Assembly: GCA_948144175.1 (NCBI GenBank)
Contig: CANXME010000233.1
Span: 124,001-188,000, forward strand
Direction: 5' to 3'
DNA length: 64,000 nucleotides
From: Closterium sp. NIES-65
Taxonomy: Eukaryota > Streptophyta > Zygnematophyceae > Desmidiales > Closteriaceae
Below, piece after piece: positions 1 to 10,674 of this stretch (position 1 is its first letter; every line of letters begins with the position of its first letter). The notes beneath the pieces are model-generated. The model worked only from the letters and a program-made list of their open reading frames with translations. It did not search any database and had not been told where the DNA came from. A program made the position numbers and the translations under genes.

Positions 1-1103
1 TGACGCTTGCTGCCACTTGCCTCTCCTTAGGCATTGGGACCACAGGGATCTGCCACATCTCGTTGTAGACATCTCTGTCCTCATGAAGGTCCCAAAGAAT
101 CCGATCGCCAAGCCTTGCGGTGTAGGTCTTGGCTCCCTTTGAGTTCGTGTCCATGCCGGCCTTTGCCAACCGCCGCACGGAAATCAGGTTGGCAGCAAGG
201 CTGGGCACCCAAAGCACATTCTTGAGTCCCACCATCTTCCCATCAGCACCATTAAACATGGCCTTGCCCATGCCTTTCACCTCCGCTCGCTGCCCCAAAG
301 CTGATGTGACATGCTTCACCGGTGACGGTTCGAGTTCGGTGAGCAAGTCCGGGCGAGGTGTCATGCTATAGGTAGCGCCACTATCGATCACCCAATAGTC
401 CAGAGGGTGTAGGGTCACCTTCCCCACAGCTGCTAGCTCCTCAAAGCCTTCATCCTTCTCTGGACCAGTCGGTACTTGCGTCGACACGAAGTAGAATAGA
501 CCCGGGTACCGATCGTTGCTCGAGTCCTTGTCATTGTCTCCGCTCGTCATGTTTGCAGCTCCGCCACCGCGACCGCCACGGCCTCCACGGCCTCTTCCTC
601 TCCCTCCTCCTGCTCCTCTACCCTCTTGGCCTTGAGCAGGGGTCCAACCATCAGGGAGTTTGAAGCAGTCGCGCCACATGTGTCCGCTCATGTGGCAATA
701 GTGACACTCGCCGTCGAATCGGCCGCGACCGCGTCCGTAGCTCTTGTCGTCGCTGCCGTAACCGCCACTCCCGCGGCCTCCGCCGAAGTTGCTGCCACCA
801 AACCTTCCTCCCCCTTGTCCTCTACCTCTTCCTCGACCATATCCACGGCCGATGCTCGCTGCCCCAGCGCCATCCGCACTCACCAACTCACGCTCGCTTC
901 ACATCTTCAAGCGAGAGGCGGGGCAAGTCGCGATTAAGGTTGATGATGAGCAAGGACCATGACTCAGGGAGTAGGGCCAGCAACTTGGTCTTCTTTTGGA
1001 GCTCACTATAGTTCAAATCAGCTCCCTCAAGCCGCGTCAACAAGTCGAAGAATTTCTGCACCCCTTCTTCAACCGCTTCATCCTCTTCAATTCGTAGTGT
1101 CGC
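1..1103 (-). pseudogene. Copia-B gag C-terminal part, zinc knuckle and protease
   Basis: The minus strand around 888-1103 encodes the UBN2-type gag segment with Lys-Thr-Lys-Leu-Leu-x-x-Leu-Pro-x-Ser-Trp. Around 630-705 a Cys-X2-Cys-X4-His-X4-Cys nucleic-acid-binding knuckle follows (CHYCHMSGHMWRDC), preceded by Gly/Arg-rich sequence. Around 20-400 is a copia protease start with Val-Ile-Asp-Ser-Gly-Ala-Thr and the Ala-Asn-Leu-Ile-Ser-Val-Arg block typical of the protease C-terminus. The rest of pol lies outside the window. Confidence 0.8.
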
Positions 1104-1108
1104 CATTT
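1104..1108. repeat. Target-site duplication CATTT flanking Copia-A1 (partner 6052-6056)
   Basis: CATTT lies directly before the plus-strand start of the LTR at 1109 and again directly after its far end at 6051. Copia integrases make 5-bp duplications, so both outer ends of Copia-A1 are original. Confidence 0.9.
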
Positions 1109-2201
1109 TGTTGGTGTAAGGGCCTAATAAACTCAAGCTATTAAGACTTTATCAAACTTAAAACCTCTCCTCGGGGTCACCTCCAAGGTCCCTTGGGTGC
1201 CTGGTACAAGACCAGCCCCTATCCTCGGGTCCGAGTTTGTAGAGAGAGGGATCAAGAGGGACTTAGTCGAAACAGCAAGAGTACCTTGAACGTCGCGCAG
1301 CGTATCGTGCAGACCGTCGATCGGATTAAGCTGAGAATTTCCTATATCGAAGCTCACTCTAAGAGCTTTAAAATAAGCCAAGTTGCCTCGCGAAAAGCTC
1401 TGCCATTACGAAGTTATGGCTCGGACAGCGTTAGCCTAGCGTTGGAGTGCTAGCGTACTAGCGTTGACTCGGGTAGCATTCCGCCGTCGCACCGCGTAGA
1501 GACGAATTTCCAGGAAGGGAGGAATTCGCTTGAATCAATTTCACTATATCCAGGTACAAACAGAGAAAGAATAAATAGTTCTAGCTAGCAAGGACCTTGG
1601 GAATAAACCTGGGAACAACCAAGGATGATCCCAAATAATTCCAAGCAACAGAACCAACCTGGCTGGACAAAACAGCAGGTGGTAGGTTGGTAAACAACCT
1701 CTGGTTCTGTTTTTCCAACCTGGGAAAACAACAACCAGGTTCAGGTCCTAAAAACAGAACCTGTTTTGTCTTTGCCCAACCAGCCAAATGCTGGTTCCGC
1801 TGGTTTCCCCTGGCCCTGTAGCATGCAGATACTGACAAACAACATCCAGACTTCACCTAAATTGTACCCCTATAGTGCCTGCCCTGCTACACTATAGTCA
1901 ACCAAACAAAACAGTACAATTTCGAGTTGGATAGAACTGAATCTGCGCAATCAAGTAAGCCGAACCGCAAAGCTTCCATCTTGGGTTCCTTTGCGAGCTC
2001 GTCCAATCTGCTTGTACTGTTCATAGCGCGTACAATGTTATGCCAAAGCGCACAATGCGCGAGTACCTGCAAATGCTTCAAGCAAAAATTGCGAAAGCAA
2101 ACAAACACACGAACATTCCATTCATACCCAAATGCATTCGCAGACGCATACTCGTACAAACAGACGGCAGGATGTCGTGCAATGTGAATTTGCACCCAAC
2201 A
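1109..2201 (-). repeat. Copia-A1 3' LTR (1093 bp)
   Basis: Full-length match to the LTRs at 37732-38824 and 42109-43198, with the same TG...CA ends. It contains many AACC/GGTT-rich short inverted repeats. Confidence 0.92.
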
Positions 2202-2243
2202 CACCCACCCTCAGCCTGCCGGCTGCATCCCCATCATTCCATA

Positions 2244-5200
2244 CTAGTTCATGCTCATTCCACTCATGCGCACACAACGCCAATGAGGCTCATCTGCAAG
2301 CCTCTTGGTGAGGAAGTCTGCTGGCTGCTGGTGAGTCTTGATATAGATCGGATTCAACGTCCCCCTCTTCACCTCCTTACGCAACCAGTGCCACTTGATA
2401 CGCATGTGCTTGTTCAGCCCATGAAGCACAGCGTTCCTGGCCATCCCAAGAGCTCCCTTGCTATCACAAAACAGCGGCGTAGCAACCTTTTGCTCCTGGC
2501 CAATCTCCTCTAACAGCCTCCTCAGCCAAATCACCTCCTTCACCCCATGGAACATCGCCATGTACTCTAATTCCACAGAAGAGAGTGCTGTCTCCGTCTG
2601 CTTCTTTGACCTCCAACTAACAGGTCCTCCTCCAACTACGCAGATGTATCCTCCCACAGATGAGGAATCCTCCTTCTCAGAGGCCCACGTAGCATCGGTA
2701 AAGCAAGTGAGAAAGAGCTTGCCTTCTCCAAGCCTCTCCCCCTTCTCTTTCAGCACCTCAACCCCTTTCTGCTTCACCTGTGCAGATGCGGAGTATTGAA
2801 TTCCAATGCTTGGGTGAGAGTTCAGATACTTCACCACACGCTCAGCTGCATCCACCTGCTCCTCTAATGGATTCTGCACCACCCTAGCCAGCTGCCCAAC
2901 CGAGAAAGAGATGTCGGGCCTCGTGTGAACTGCTGCATACAAGAGGCTGCCCACCAAGGACTGAAATTGCTGCTGCTCCTCGGCTTCAACCCCTTCATCC
3001 TCTGCAGCTTTCACAAGCTTGAATTCTGCTGGCAGGGGAGTTGCAACCTTGCGCTCATTCTCAATTCCGTACTTCTCCCCAAGCTCCTTGATGAACTTCT
3101 CCTGGTGCAGCTTCAACCACCTGTGATCCAGATCCCTCTCCACGTGCATCCCGAGGTAGTACTTTACCTCCCCAAGGTTCTTGCACTTGAAGTTCTCCAT
3201 CAGCTGCTGCTGCACCTTCTGGATCTCCTTCATGCTGCTGCTAAAGAGAAGAATGTCGTCCACATAGGCCAGAAACAGCACCAGCTTCTCCCCCTCCCCC
3301 TTGAGAAAGAGGCTCTCATCACAGCTGCTGGTCCTGAATCCCATCTCCTCTAAAACAGCTGCCAACTTCTGGTACCAGCAGCGTGGCGCCTGCTTCAAGC
3401 CGTAGATGGACTTTTTCAGCTTGCACACCCTGCCCGTACCATCCTCATACCCAGGTGGCTGCGTCATGAACACCTCCTCCTCTAAAATCCCGTTGAGGAA
3501 TGCCGTTGATATGTCCATCTGGATAATGAACTTCTCACTAACGGCTGCATCTGCCAACAAGACACGAAGGGTAGGGGGTTTGGCAGTGGGAGCAAAGATC
3601 TCATTGAAGTCCCGCTTCTCCTTCTGCATAAACCCCTTAGCCACCAGCCTACTCTTGTAGATGGTGACCTGCCCCTTGTCGTCAGTCTTGATCCTTAGCA
3701 CCCACTTGCATTGTACCGCTTTCTTTCCCTCAGGCAGCACCACTAGTTCCCAAGTCCCATTCTCCAGCAGGCTCTGGTACTCAGCATCCGTGGAAACCAG
3801 CCACTTCTCCCTATCTGGTCCAGCTAATGCCTCCTCCATGCTAGCTGGTTCCTCTGGTGCGGGGGCAAGAAAACAGTACGCAGGCTCATCCTCCTCATCC
3901 GGGTCATAGCCATGCGGTAGAATCAGCAATGCCTCCTCGGTCCCAAGCTGCTGCTCAGCTACATCAGCTCCTGCAGTCAGCTTCTTAGTAGCCATACGGG
4001 TACGTCCTGGCCTGGAGACGGGTGTCTCCCATCCCTTCATAACGACACCCTTCGGCTTCTTAGTTTTCCCCTGCTGCTGCTCTTTCCCCTCAGATCCAGC
4101 AGCTCCACTAGTGCCAGTCTCCACATCATTTTCTCCACCAGCAGGTGCCTCTTGTACCTTCTTTCCATCACCACCCTCTGCAGCTACCTCCTCTCCCTCC
4201 TCCCACACACTAGGAGTCAGGTCCAGCTGCATGGTGATCTGCTCCATTTGCTGGGACACCCTGGCCTCCGGCTGTTTCTCCCAGCTCCCATACATCATGC
4301 CCTCAACAAACTTCACATCCCTGTTGTCAAACAACACACCCTTGGAAGGTTCCCACAGCAGCCATCCCTTGCTCTCAGCAGCCAGCCCCAAATGCACACA
4401 CCAGATTGCACTCGCCCCCAACTTACTGCGGTAGGTCTTGGGGACGTGGGCGACTGCCATGCAACCGAACACCCTCAGCATGTCCAACGGCGGCTTCCTC
4501 CCAAGCCACCTCTCCAACGGCACCCACGAGTCATCCCCAACCTTTGTGAGTACCCTGTTCCTAGCGACGGTAGCGTGCCGAACAGCATGGGGCCACATCA
4601 AGTTGCCCAGCCCAGATTCTATGAGCAGCGCTCTAGCTGTCTCCAGAATTGTCCGGTTCGCCCGTTCTGCTACACCGTTGGACTGTGGGGTGTAAGCCGT
4701 GGTCAGCTCCCTCTGGATGCCCTGCTTCTTGAGCCAGGCCGTCATCTCAGCTCCAAGGAACTCACCACCCCGATCTGTCCTAATCCGCTTCACCACACAC
4801 TCCGCTTGCTTCTCCACTAACGGCAGCCAATCGTCCCGAATCGTAGAGGCGGCGTAATCTTTCTGCTTCAGTGGATACGCCCACATTAGCCTGCTCCAGT
4901 CATCCACTATGGTTAGGAAGTACCGCTCCCCCTTGTGCCCTTGCACCGGCAGCGGCCCCACCAAGTCCATGTGGACCAGCTCCAACGGCTTTTTGCTCCT
5001 CCCAGCCACACTATGGAAGGGGAAACAGGTGAACTTTGAAAGGAGGCAAATTTCACAGTTATCATCGGGTGGTTGTCCGTTCAGCTTCAAGCCCTTAACG
5101 ACTCCATCCTTCTCCAGCTGCTTCAGCAAAGGCATTGCCACATGCCCCAAACGTCGGTGTGCAGTTGCCCAATCCGTCTCCTCAGATCTGGCCGACACTT

Positions 5201-5699
5201 TCACACCAACCCCTCCAACGGCGTTGCACTCCCCCTGGGATGCAGACCCCTCTCCAGCCTGCCCCCCACCGTGCCACGCCAGCGCTGGCAGCTGCCACAT
5301 AGATCTGTACACGTCCTTGCTCTCGTGCAGATCCCAAAGCACCCGATTGCCCAGCTTCCCCTTATAAGTGCGAGCCCCATCCGTGTGGGTGTTCACCCCA
5401 GCCTTGCCAAGCTTACGGAGGGAGATAAGGTTGGCCTTCAGGTCGGGGACGAGGAGAACGTCGTGCAGCACCACCGGCTTGCCATCCGCTCCCTTAAACG
5501 CAGCTCGTCCCGCACCAGCCACCTTCAATATGTGTTCTGAGGCAGAGCACACCTCATTAATCGGTGCAGCGCGTACGTCGTCCAGCAGGTCCTTGCGCGG
5601 CGTCATTGTCCAAGCAGCGCCTGTGTCCAACACCCAATAGTCCAGGGGGTGCAGCTCTGCTCCAACCTTAGCATGCAGATACAGACAAACAACATCCAA
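2244..5699 (-). CDS. Copia-A1 pol polyprotein (protease, integrase, RT, RNase H), 1151 codons
   Basis: One open frame with the Ty1/copia domain order. The aspartic protease active site Asp-Thr-Gly-Ala is at about residues 25-28. The integrase His/Cys zinc domain is around 180-225, and the integrase core has His-Met-Asp-Leu-Val-Gly, then Thr-Asp-Arg-Gly-Gly-Glu-Phe, then a later Glu (DDE triad). The copia RT includes Gln-Met-Asp-Ile-Ser-Thr-Ala-Phe-Leu and Tyr-Val-Asp-Asp. The C-terminal RNase H has Thr-Asp-Ala-Thr-Trp-Ala and ends in the copia-typical Ala-Asp-Phe-Leu-Thr-Lys block. The first ATG lies in LTR-derived sequence, so the native start is probably not preserved. The gene is an element fossil, not a host gene. 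Confidence 0.93.
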   Translation of the reverse strand: MDVVCLYLHAKVGAELHPLDYWVLDTGAAWTMTPRKDLLDDVRAAPINEVCSASEHILKVAGAGRAAFKGADGKPVVLHDVLLVPDLKANLISLRKLGKAGVNTHTDGARTYKGKLGNRVLWDLHESKDVYRSMWQLPALAWHGGGQAGEGSASQGECNAVGGVGVKVSARSEETDWATAHRRLGHVAMPLLKQLEKDGVVKGLKLNGQPPDDNCEICLLSKFTCFPFHSVAGRSKKPLELVHMDLVGPLPVQGHKGERYFLTIVDDWSRLMWAYPLKQKDYAASTIRDDWLPLVEKQAECVVKRIRTDRGGEFLGAEMTAWLKKQGIQRELTTAYTPQSNGVAERANRTILETARALLIESGLGNLMWPHAVRHATVARNRVLTKVGDDSWVPLERWLGRKPPLDMLRVFGCMAVAHVPKTYRSKLGASAIWCVHLGLAAESKGWLLWEPSKGVLFDNRDVKFVEGMMYGSWEKQPEARVSQQMEQITMQLDLTPSVWEEGEEVAAEGGDGKKVQEAPAGGENDVETGTSGAAGSEGKEQQQGKTKKPKGVVMKGWETPVSRPGRTRMATKKLTAGADVAEQQLGTEEALLILPHGYDPDEEDEPAYCFLAPAPEEPASMEEALAGPDREKWLVSTDAEYQSLLENGTWELVVLPEGKKAVQCKWVLRIKTDDKGQVTIYKSRLVAKGFMQKEKRDFNEIFAPTAKPPTLRVLLADAAVSEKFIIQMDISTAFLNGILEEEVFMTQPPGYEDGTGRVCKLKKSIYGLKQAPRCWYQKLAAVLEEMGFRTSSCDESLFLKGEGEKLVLFLAYVDDILLFSSSMKEIQKVQQQLMENFKCKNLGEVKYYLGMHVERDLDHRWLKLHQEKFIKELGEKYGIENERKVATPLPAEFKLVKAAEDEGVEAEEQQQFQSLVGSLLYAAVHTRPDISFSVGQLARVVQNPLEEQVDAAERVVKYLNSHPSIGIQYSASAQVKQKGVEVLKEKGERLGEGKLFLTCFTDATWASEKEDSSSVGGYICVVGGGPVSWRSKKQTETALSSVELEYMAMFHGVKEVIWLRRLLEEIGQEQKVATPLFCDSKGALGMARNAVLHGLNKHMRIKWHWLRKEVKRGTLNPIYIKTHQQPADFLTKRLADEPHWRCVRMSGMSMN

Positions 5700-6051
5700 C
5701 CTTCACCTAAATTGTACCCCTATAGTGCCTGCCCTGTTACACTATAGTCAACCAAACAAAACAGTACAATTACAAGTTGGATAGAACTGAATCTGCGCAA
5801 TCAAGTAAGCCGAACCGCAAAGCTTCCATCTTGGTTTCCTTTGCGAGCTCGTTCTTTCTGCTTGTACTATTCATAGCGCGTACAATGTTATGCCGAAGTG
5901 CACAATGCGCGAGTACCTGCAAATGCTTCAAGCAAAAATTGCGAAAGCAAACAAACACACGAACATTCCATTCATACCCAAATGTATTCGCAGACGCATA
6001 CTCGTACAAACAGACGGCAGGATGTCGTGCAATGTGAATTTGCACCCAACA
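5669..6051 (-). repeat. Copia-A1 5' LTR, partial
   Basis: About 380 bp matching the outer (U3) part of the Copia-A LTR, ending at the CCCAACA/TGTTGGG terminus beside the CATTT duplication. Confidence 0.9.
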
Positions 6052-6056
6052 CATTT

Positions 6057-6504
6057 GCCGTTCCAACACCACAGCTACCGCCGCTGTTGCAGGAGCGTGT
6101 ACACCCTTGAGAGCAGCCCATGCCTTTGGTCCCTTCTCTGGTTCACGCTGGAAAGGCTTGATGTGACGGATCTGGCTGCTCCCCAACGCTTGCCCAAGTA
6201 GGAGGTAGCCTTGTGCGCTCTTCCGCATCCACGGGCTCTTCTCCGGGTCGTTCTCGGGACGCTTCTCCGTTCCTTCCATTACCTCCAGCAGGTCATAGTG
6301 GTCAAATATGTTCTCCATTCTGAAGGACCACTCAGCAAAGTTGTCACCATTGAACTTGTCAAGGCCAAACACTCTAGGCTCATCCCTAGATGGGCCAACA
6401 CTTGATTGCACAGGCGCCATGGCTGAATCACGGGGTTGACCTTGAGCTTGGGATTCTCCTCTGCCACCAGCACCTCTGCCACCCCTTTCCTCAGGTCCAG
6501 CCAT
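6057..6504 (-). pseudogene. Copia-B gag, N-terminal part
   Basis: From the ATG at 6504 the frame encodes a Gly/Arg/Gln-rich leader, then a typical copia gag start (Phe-Asn-Gly-Asp-Asn-Phe-x-x-Trp-Ser-Phe-Arg-Met) and helical capsid-like sequence. The start is chosen because it is the first ATG after the primer-binding site and precedes the conserved block. It is interrupted by the Copia-A insertion at 6051/6052. Gag would form the particle that packages element RNA. Confidence 0.8.
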
Positions 6505-6517
6505 GGTCGAAACTGCT

Positions 6518-6536
6518 CCAAGGGGCTCTGATACCA
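6518..6536 (-). other. Copia-B primer-binding site
   Basis: The minus strand reads TGGTATCAGAGCCCCTTGG two bases after the LTR end. TGGTATCAGAGC is the standard complement of the plant initiator-methionine tRNA 3' end used by Ty1/copia elements. Confidence 0.9.
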
Positions 6537-6538
6537 CT

Positions 6539-7200
6539 TGTTATAGTCACAATAGGCTCCAATGTGCCTAAAACGAAAGATTGAGTGCACAGCCGGATTT
6601 CTGCACAGCGGCTTCAAACGTTCATAGCGTTCTGGTCACAACTTCAAATGACCTGATTCAACTTGGATCTGAAGCGTCTGAACGTCAACTACAATAGGCA
6701 ATTTAGATCGCACAATTTCACCAAGTATTGACGACACAGTGTCGGTTTGAATGAACGGCACTATGGCAGCCACTATAGTCTTAGAACACAAAATAGGAAG
6801 AGATATGAAGAGTTACGAGTTGGGAATGACTCCCAGCTCCTACAAACCCCAAGAGCCGAGGTACAGTGATGTGGAACAGTGCCACACTGTCCCCAACCAC
6901 GAAGGGTCTCGAAACTACCCTTCACTAGGGCCTACACCAAGTGAAATGTTACACTACACAAAGTAATGTAACTATCTTCAATATCTTGAGGTGTACCCTT
7001 TTGGCGAGCTTCGAAATCACTTGAGGCTTGACACCAAGGCTCGGGCTCTTCATCACAAACCCATCCTTGAGTTCTTGATGGGTCTTCTGCACACACCTGC
7101 GACACGCCGAACGTTCGACACAGGACAAAATAGAAACCGCGCACGATTTAATAGAAACCGTGCGCGAGACACAAACGACCGCGTAACACGCGTCTAGCGA
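6539..7200 (-). repeat. Copia-B 5' LTR (outer edge uncertain)
   Basis: On the plus strand the block starts TGTTATAGTCACAATAGG directly beside the primer-binding site, as an LTR 3' end should in minus orientation. About 160 bp of the same LTR end recurs on the plus strand at 51709-51868, which confirms it as a dispersed repeat. The other edge is not identifiable; a CA-rich and AT-rich stretch follows around 7200-7330. Confidence 0.7.
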
Positions 7201-7399
7201 TAACTCGTTATTGACTCGACACACACACTCGACATCATGACTCAACATTCACACACAATTATAAGCATGAAATATATATTATCCCATGCCCTCATACCAT
7301 TCCATACACACACACATGCACGCACACGGACAACAAGCCGAGTGCAAACCGTAGGGTTGCACCAACAAGCGTGGAAGGTACACGACTTACATTTCAGTC
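7201..7399. other. Non-coding stretch between Copia-B and Copia-C
   Basis: CA-rich and AT-rich sequence (ACACACAC runs, AATATATATT) with no convincing gene. Its last 60 bases resemble loosely the end of the Copia-C LTR at 53646-53875, so a badly diverged Copia-C 5' LTR may lie here, but I cannot prove it. Confidence 0.4.
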
Positions 7400-7725
7400 A
7401 GGTCGACGTAGATGTCACTTACCTAATTTGTTCGTAGGCCAGCAGCCGTGCAGTCCCTAGCGTGTGTGTAGGTGACGCCAAGGTGATGGACACCCTGGAG
7501 GGACGGCTGGAGGATGCGAGGAGACCCCATGAGGCCCAGGAGTATGGGATGATACCCTGGGCAGTTGTCGAGGCTGGACTCCGCACCATGTGGGCGTCGG
7601 AGCATCCACCTTGTCGACCGGCGTCTCCTCGACCGGTGAACACAGAGGTCGGCGTCGACGTGGGCGTCAACGCCGGTGGTGACCAGGTCGGCAGCAGTGC
7701 GGGAGGCATGTTGATGTAGAGAGGT

Positions 7726-8787
7726 GTGATACACGCCGATGAAGTCGGCGGCGTTCAGACGCGAGGGATGCGGTCGATGGCGGCTGGAGGCACCTTAGAC
7801 GGCGACGTCGGAGGACGACGAAGCGGATTGTCGCCGATGTCGGCGACCCAGGTGACGACGGGCAGGATTGCACCGAGCTACGGCTACTTCAAGTTCACGC
7901 CGGACAGGATCTTGGTCACCCCGCCGCTCGTTGGTCGACCAGACATTCTCACCTGGAAGGAAGCTATCGAGCCCCAGCTGGAGATGGCTGGGCTGATCGG
8001 CTTCGCCCGAGGGACCGTGGCGACGCCGGAGGAGCACCACGCCGTCTTACGAGCAGAGTTTCGCGCCGTGCAGCTGTTGACCTTCACGGTCATCTCGCGG
8101 TGTTGCTCGCCAGGCGTGCAGATCGCTTTGAAATGGTGCCGAGAGTACCTCGACGCCGGCCATCGGGCGTGGCACTTCATCAAGTCGACCTACCAAGTCA
8201 CCGACGACTTGTTCATCGCCCAGTTGAAGGGGCAGCTGACTCATCTGCGTATGGGCGACGAGGAGACGGCGACCGACTACTGCAATCGGGCCCAGCGAAT
8301 TGTCGCCACCATCAGGATGGCCGGCGCGCAGTACTCGACGGCGTCGTACGTCACCCACGTTATGCAGGGACTCTCGAGCAGCTACAACCTCATGAAGCGG
8401 TTGTCAATGGCGCCAAGCACGAGGGCGACGCTCAACGAGGACAATCTGACCTCGTACATCCTGTAGGATGAGGCGATGCAGGAGGCTGAGCGGTCACAGG
8501 AGCTCTTGGCGCAGGCAAACTTCGTCGCCCCGGCAAAGCAAGGAGGTCAACCAGGGCAGCGCGGACAGTCCGGCGGTGGCGGTAGCAGTGGCTGGAAGCC
8601 AGCCAAGGAGGTCGACAAGAAGAAGTCGACCAAAGACATCGGTCGAGGAGGAGGAGGTCGACGACGGGAGTGCTGGCTGTGCGGCGACACGGACCACCTC
8701 TCCTTCGAGTGCCACGACCGCAGTGATTCCGACGACAAGGATGCCAAGGGAGGCCGCGGGAGGTCTGGCAGTCGTCGTCCTCGTTGA
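7726..8787 (+). pseudogene. Copia-C1 gag and zinc knuckle
   Basis: The first part encodes a copia gag (UBN2-like): Tyr-Phe-Lys-Phe-Thr-Pro-Asp near the start, a Trp-His-Phe-Ile-Lys-Ser-Thr-Tyr block and a Leu-Ser-Ser-Ser-Tyr-Asn-Leu-Met block. The second part, near 8670-8715, encodes the knuckle CWLCGDTDHLSFEC (Cys-X2-Cys-X4-His-X4-Cys) in a Gly/Lys/Arg-rich setting. The product would be the capsid and nucleocapsid protein. Confidence 0.82.
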
Positions 8788-8961
8788 GGAGGAAACAAGC
8801 CGCGCAAGGAGAAGCAGTCGACGACGTCGACCTCGGCGAAGGACGCCGACTCCTCTGCAGGCGGCAAGGGGCGGGACGACAAGACGGCGTCGTGCTCGCT
8901 AGTCGGCGTCGTAGAGCCGACCGTCTCGCTCGCACCAGAGGCCGGGGAGGACTTCCAGGCG

Positions 8962-10161
8962 GTGGCGGCAGCTGTGCACGCGAACCCGGCGGTGGTCCTG
9001 CTCGACAGCGGTTGCTCCCACCACCTGATGGGGACGAAGGAAGTCTTCGTCGACCTGCAGCTGAGTGGCTCCATCAAGCACGTGCGCGGCTTCAATGGGG
9101 CAGTGCAGGACGTCCAGGGCCGCGGCACTGTCGCTCTGCAAGGGGAGGCCGGGAAGCAGGTGCTCATCCCCGACGTGCTGTACGTCCCGGGTGTGCGGGC
9201 GAACTTGCTGTCGTCCGGCTAGCTGAAGGAGCACGGCGTGAAGCTGCAAGAGGACGGCGACGGAATGCTGCTTGTCTCGGCAACGGGAGAGGTGCTCGGT
9301 CGGGCGACGTACTCCGGGCGTGTCCTCTGCACCGACCTGCGTCCCTGCTCAACGAGGTCGACGTTGACCACGCCGGAGGTTGTGGCCCTGCGGGCGATCG
9401 TCTCGAAGAGGAAGTCGATGCCAGACCGAATGCATGCGAGGCTTGCACATGTCCGCATGGACACCATACGGAGCTCGGCGAAGAACGAGGTCGCCATTGG
9501 GCTGGACCTCAAGTCGGCGACGAGCACCGACTCACCGTGTGTCTGGTGCGTCGACGGGAAGCTGGCGCGGCACACCTTCCCCGACCAAGGCTCCGACGCC
9601 GACGACGTGCTGGCCGTTGTGCACATCGACCTGTGCGGGCCGTTCCGCGTGGCTGCCAAGGACGGCAGCTTGTACTTCCTGCTGCTGAAGGATCGCAAGA
9701 CTCGCTTCGTGTGGGTAAGGCCGGTCGCCAGGAAGTCGGATGTGCTGCTGGAGTTCCAGAAGTGGCTGGTGTTGGTAGAGAGGCAGACGAAGAAGTCGGT
9801 GCTGATGTTGCGCTCGGACCGAGGAGGGGAGTTCCTTGGTAAGAAGTTCACCGACTTTGTGGACGGGCTGGGGATCGTCCACGACCTGACCTGCCCATAC
9901 ACCCCGCAGCAGAATGGCATGGCAGAGCGGGAGATGAGGACAGTGGTGGAGTCGGTGCGGACGATGCTGCTGCACATGGGCGTGCAGCACCACTGGTGGC
10001 ACCACGCTCTGCTGCAGGCCGTCTGGGTCCGCAACTGCCTTGAGAGGTCGACGCTGCCGTCGCGGACAACGCCGTACCAGCTGCTCACCGGGCAGAAACC
10101 TGACTTGTCGCTGGCGCGAGTGTGGGGCTGCATGGCGCAGTTCCTTGTCCCCGAGCAGTAG
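8962..10161 (+). pseudogene. Copia-C1 protease and integrase
   Basis: The protease starts with Leu-Leu-Asp-Ser-Gly-Cys-Ser-His-His and ends with Val-Arg-Ala-Asn-Leu-Leu-Ser, both typical of copia. The integrase shows the zinc-binding His/Cys segment (Ala-Arg-Leu-Ala-His-Val, later Cys-Val-Trp-Cys). Its core has His-Ile-Asp-Leu-Cys-Gly-Pro, then Ser-Asp-Arg-Gly-Gly-Glu-Phe, then Gln-Asn-Gly-Met-Ala-Glu-Arg (DDE order). Confidence 0.85.
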
Positions 10162-10674
10162 CGTGGTGGAAAGATGAAGCCGAAGGCCAGGCGGGGCCTT
10201 CACCTTGGCGTGTCGACGGAGAACAAGGGATGGGAGCTCCTCGACATCGATGCCAACCGGGTGGTCACCACGTCGGACGTGGTGTTCTACGAGGATATGT
10301 CGCTGGAGGTGAGGAAGTCGGAGCACGCGCCGGTGTCAGGTCGGACGCCTACTACCCCGCCGACCGACACCTCGACGGCAACGATGCCTCTGCTTGCCGA
10401 GGTCGGTGAGCTTGTTGCTGAGGACGCCGAGGTCGTCCGTCCTCCTTCCCCCTCCCCTACAACCCCTGCCCCTCCCCTCGTAGCCGACTTGCACGTGCTG
10501 ACTCCTATGTCGGCCTCCGGCGATGAGGGGAGTAGTGGGACGTCGCCTTCGGCGCCAGCCAAGGGCATCGCTGGTGGCCGACGTGACGAGAGGCACGTCG
10601 ACGTGGGATTGAAGCCGACGTAGACCGGGGAGGAGCAGGTCGAGGAGCAGCAGCCGACAGGAGAGCAGGCAGCA

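Larger units (their letters stand above)
1109..6051 (-). mobile_element. Copia-A1, Ty1/copia element nested in Copia-B gag
   Basis: Bounded by CATTT target duplications. In minus orientation it holds a partial 5' LTR (about 5669-6051), a long pol, a purine-rich tract (about 2202-2215) and a full 3' LTR (1109-2201). LTR termini are TGTTGGGTGC and CACCAACA. The element is internally shortened at its 5' side, so it is broken, but pol is long and open. The same family occurs at 16236-17329, 37732-43198 and 46983-49832. It is younger than its Copia-B host. Confidence 0.92.
1..7200 (-). mobile_element. Copia-B, Ty1/copia LTR retrotransposon, interrupted and cut by the window edge
   Basis: Reading the minus strand from about 7200 down, there is an LTR, an initiator-Met type primer-binding site, the N-terminal part of a copia gag, then an inserted Copia-A element (1109-6051), then the rest of gag, a CCHC zinc knuckle and the aspartic protease. 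The pol genes would lie beyond position 1. The gag text on both sides of the insertion belongs to the same protein family and the insertion is bounded by a 5-bp target duplication, so the two halves are one element. It is broken at least by the insertion. The outer LTR edge near 7200 is not fixed because no complete partner LTR is present. Confidence 0.85.

Noticed and set aside
626-937. Plus-strand open frame of Ala/Ser/Thr-rich protein opposite Copia-B gag
   Set aside because: It is the complement of the Gly/Arg-rich zinc-knuckle region of gag and shows no family features.
1887-2204. Small conserved frame found in every Copia-A LTR (about 86-105 codons, both strands)
   Set aside because: It lies in LTR U3 and is repeated because the LTR is repeated. 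No start context or domain supports a protein, and the two strands are equally open.
4152-4820. 222-codon plus-strand frame opposite Copia-A1 pol
   Set aside because: Antisense shadow of the integrase and linker; the mirror frame appears opposite Copia-A2 pol with similar changes.
7201-7399. Possible Copia-C1 5' LTR
   Set aside because: Only the last 60 bases loosely resemble the Copia-C LTR; no clear TG start or pairwise match to 12110-12309, so it is not annotated as an LTR.
8784-9842. 352-codon Arg/Ala/Gly-rich frame overlapping Copia-C1 protease and integrase
   Set aside because: GC-rich sequence gives long open frames by chance; the protease and integrase motifs are in another frame.
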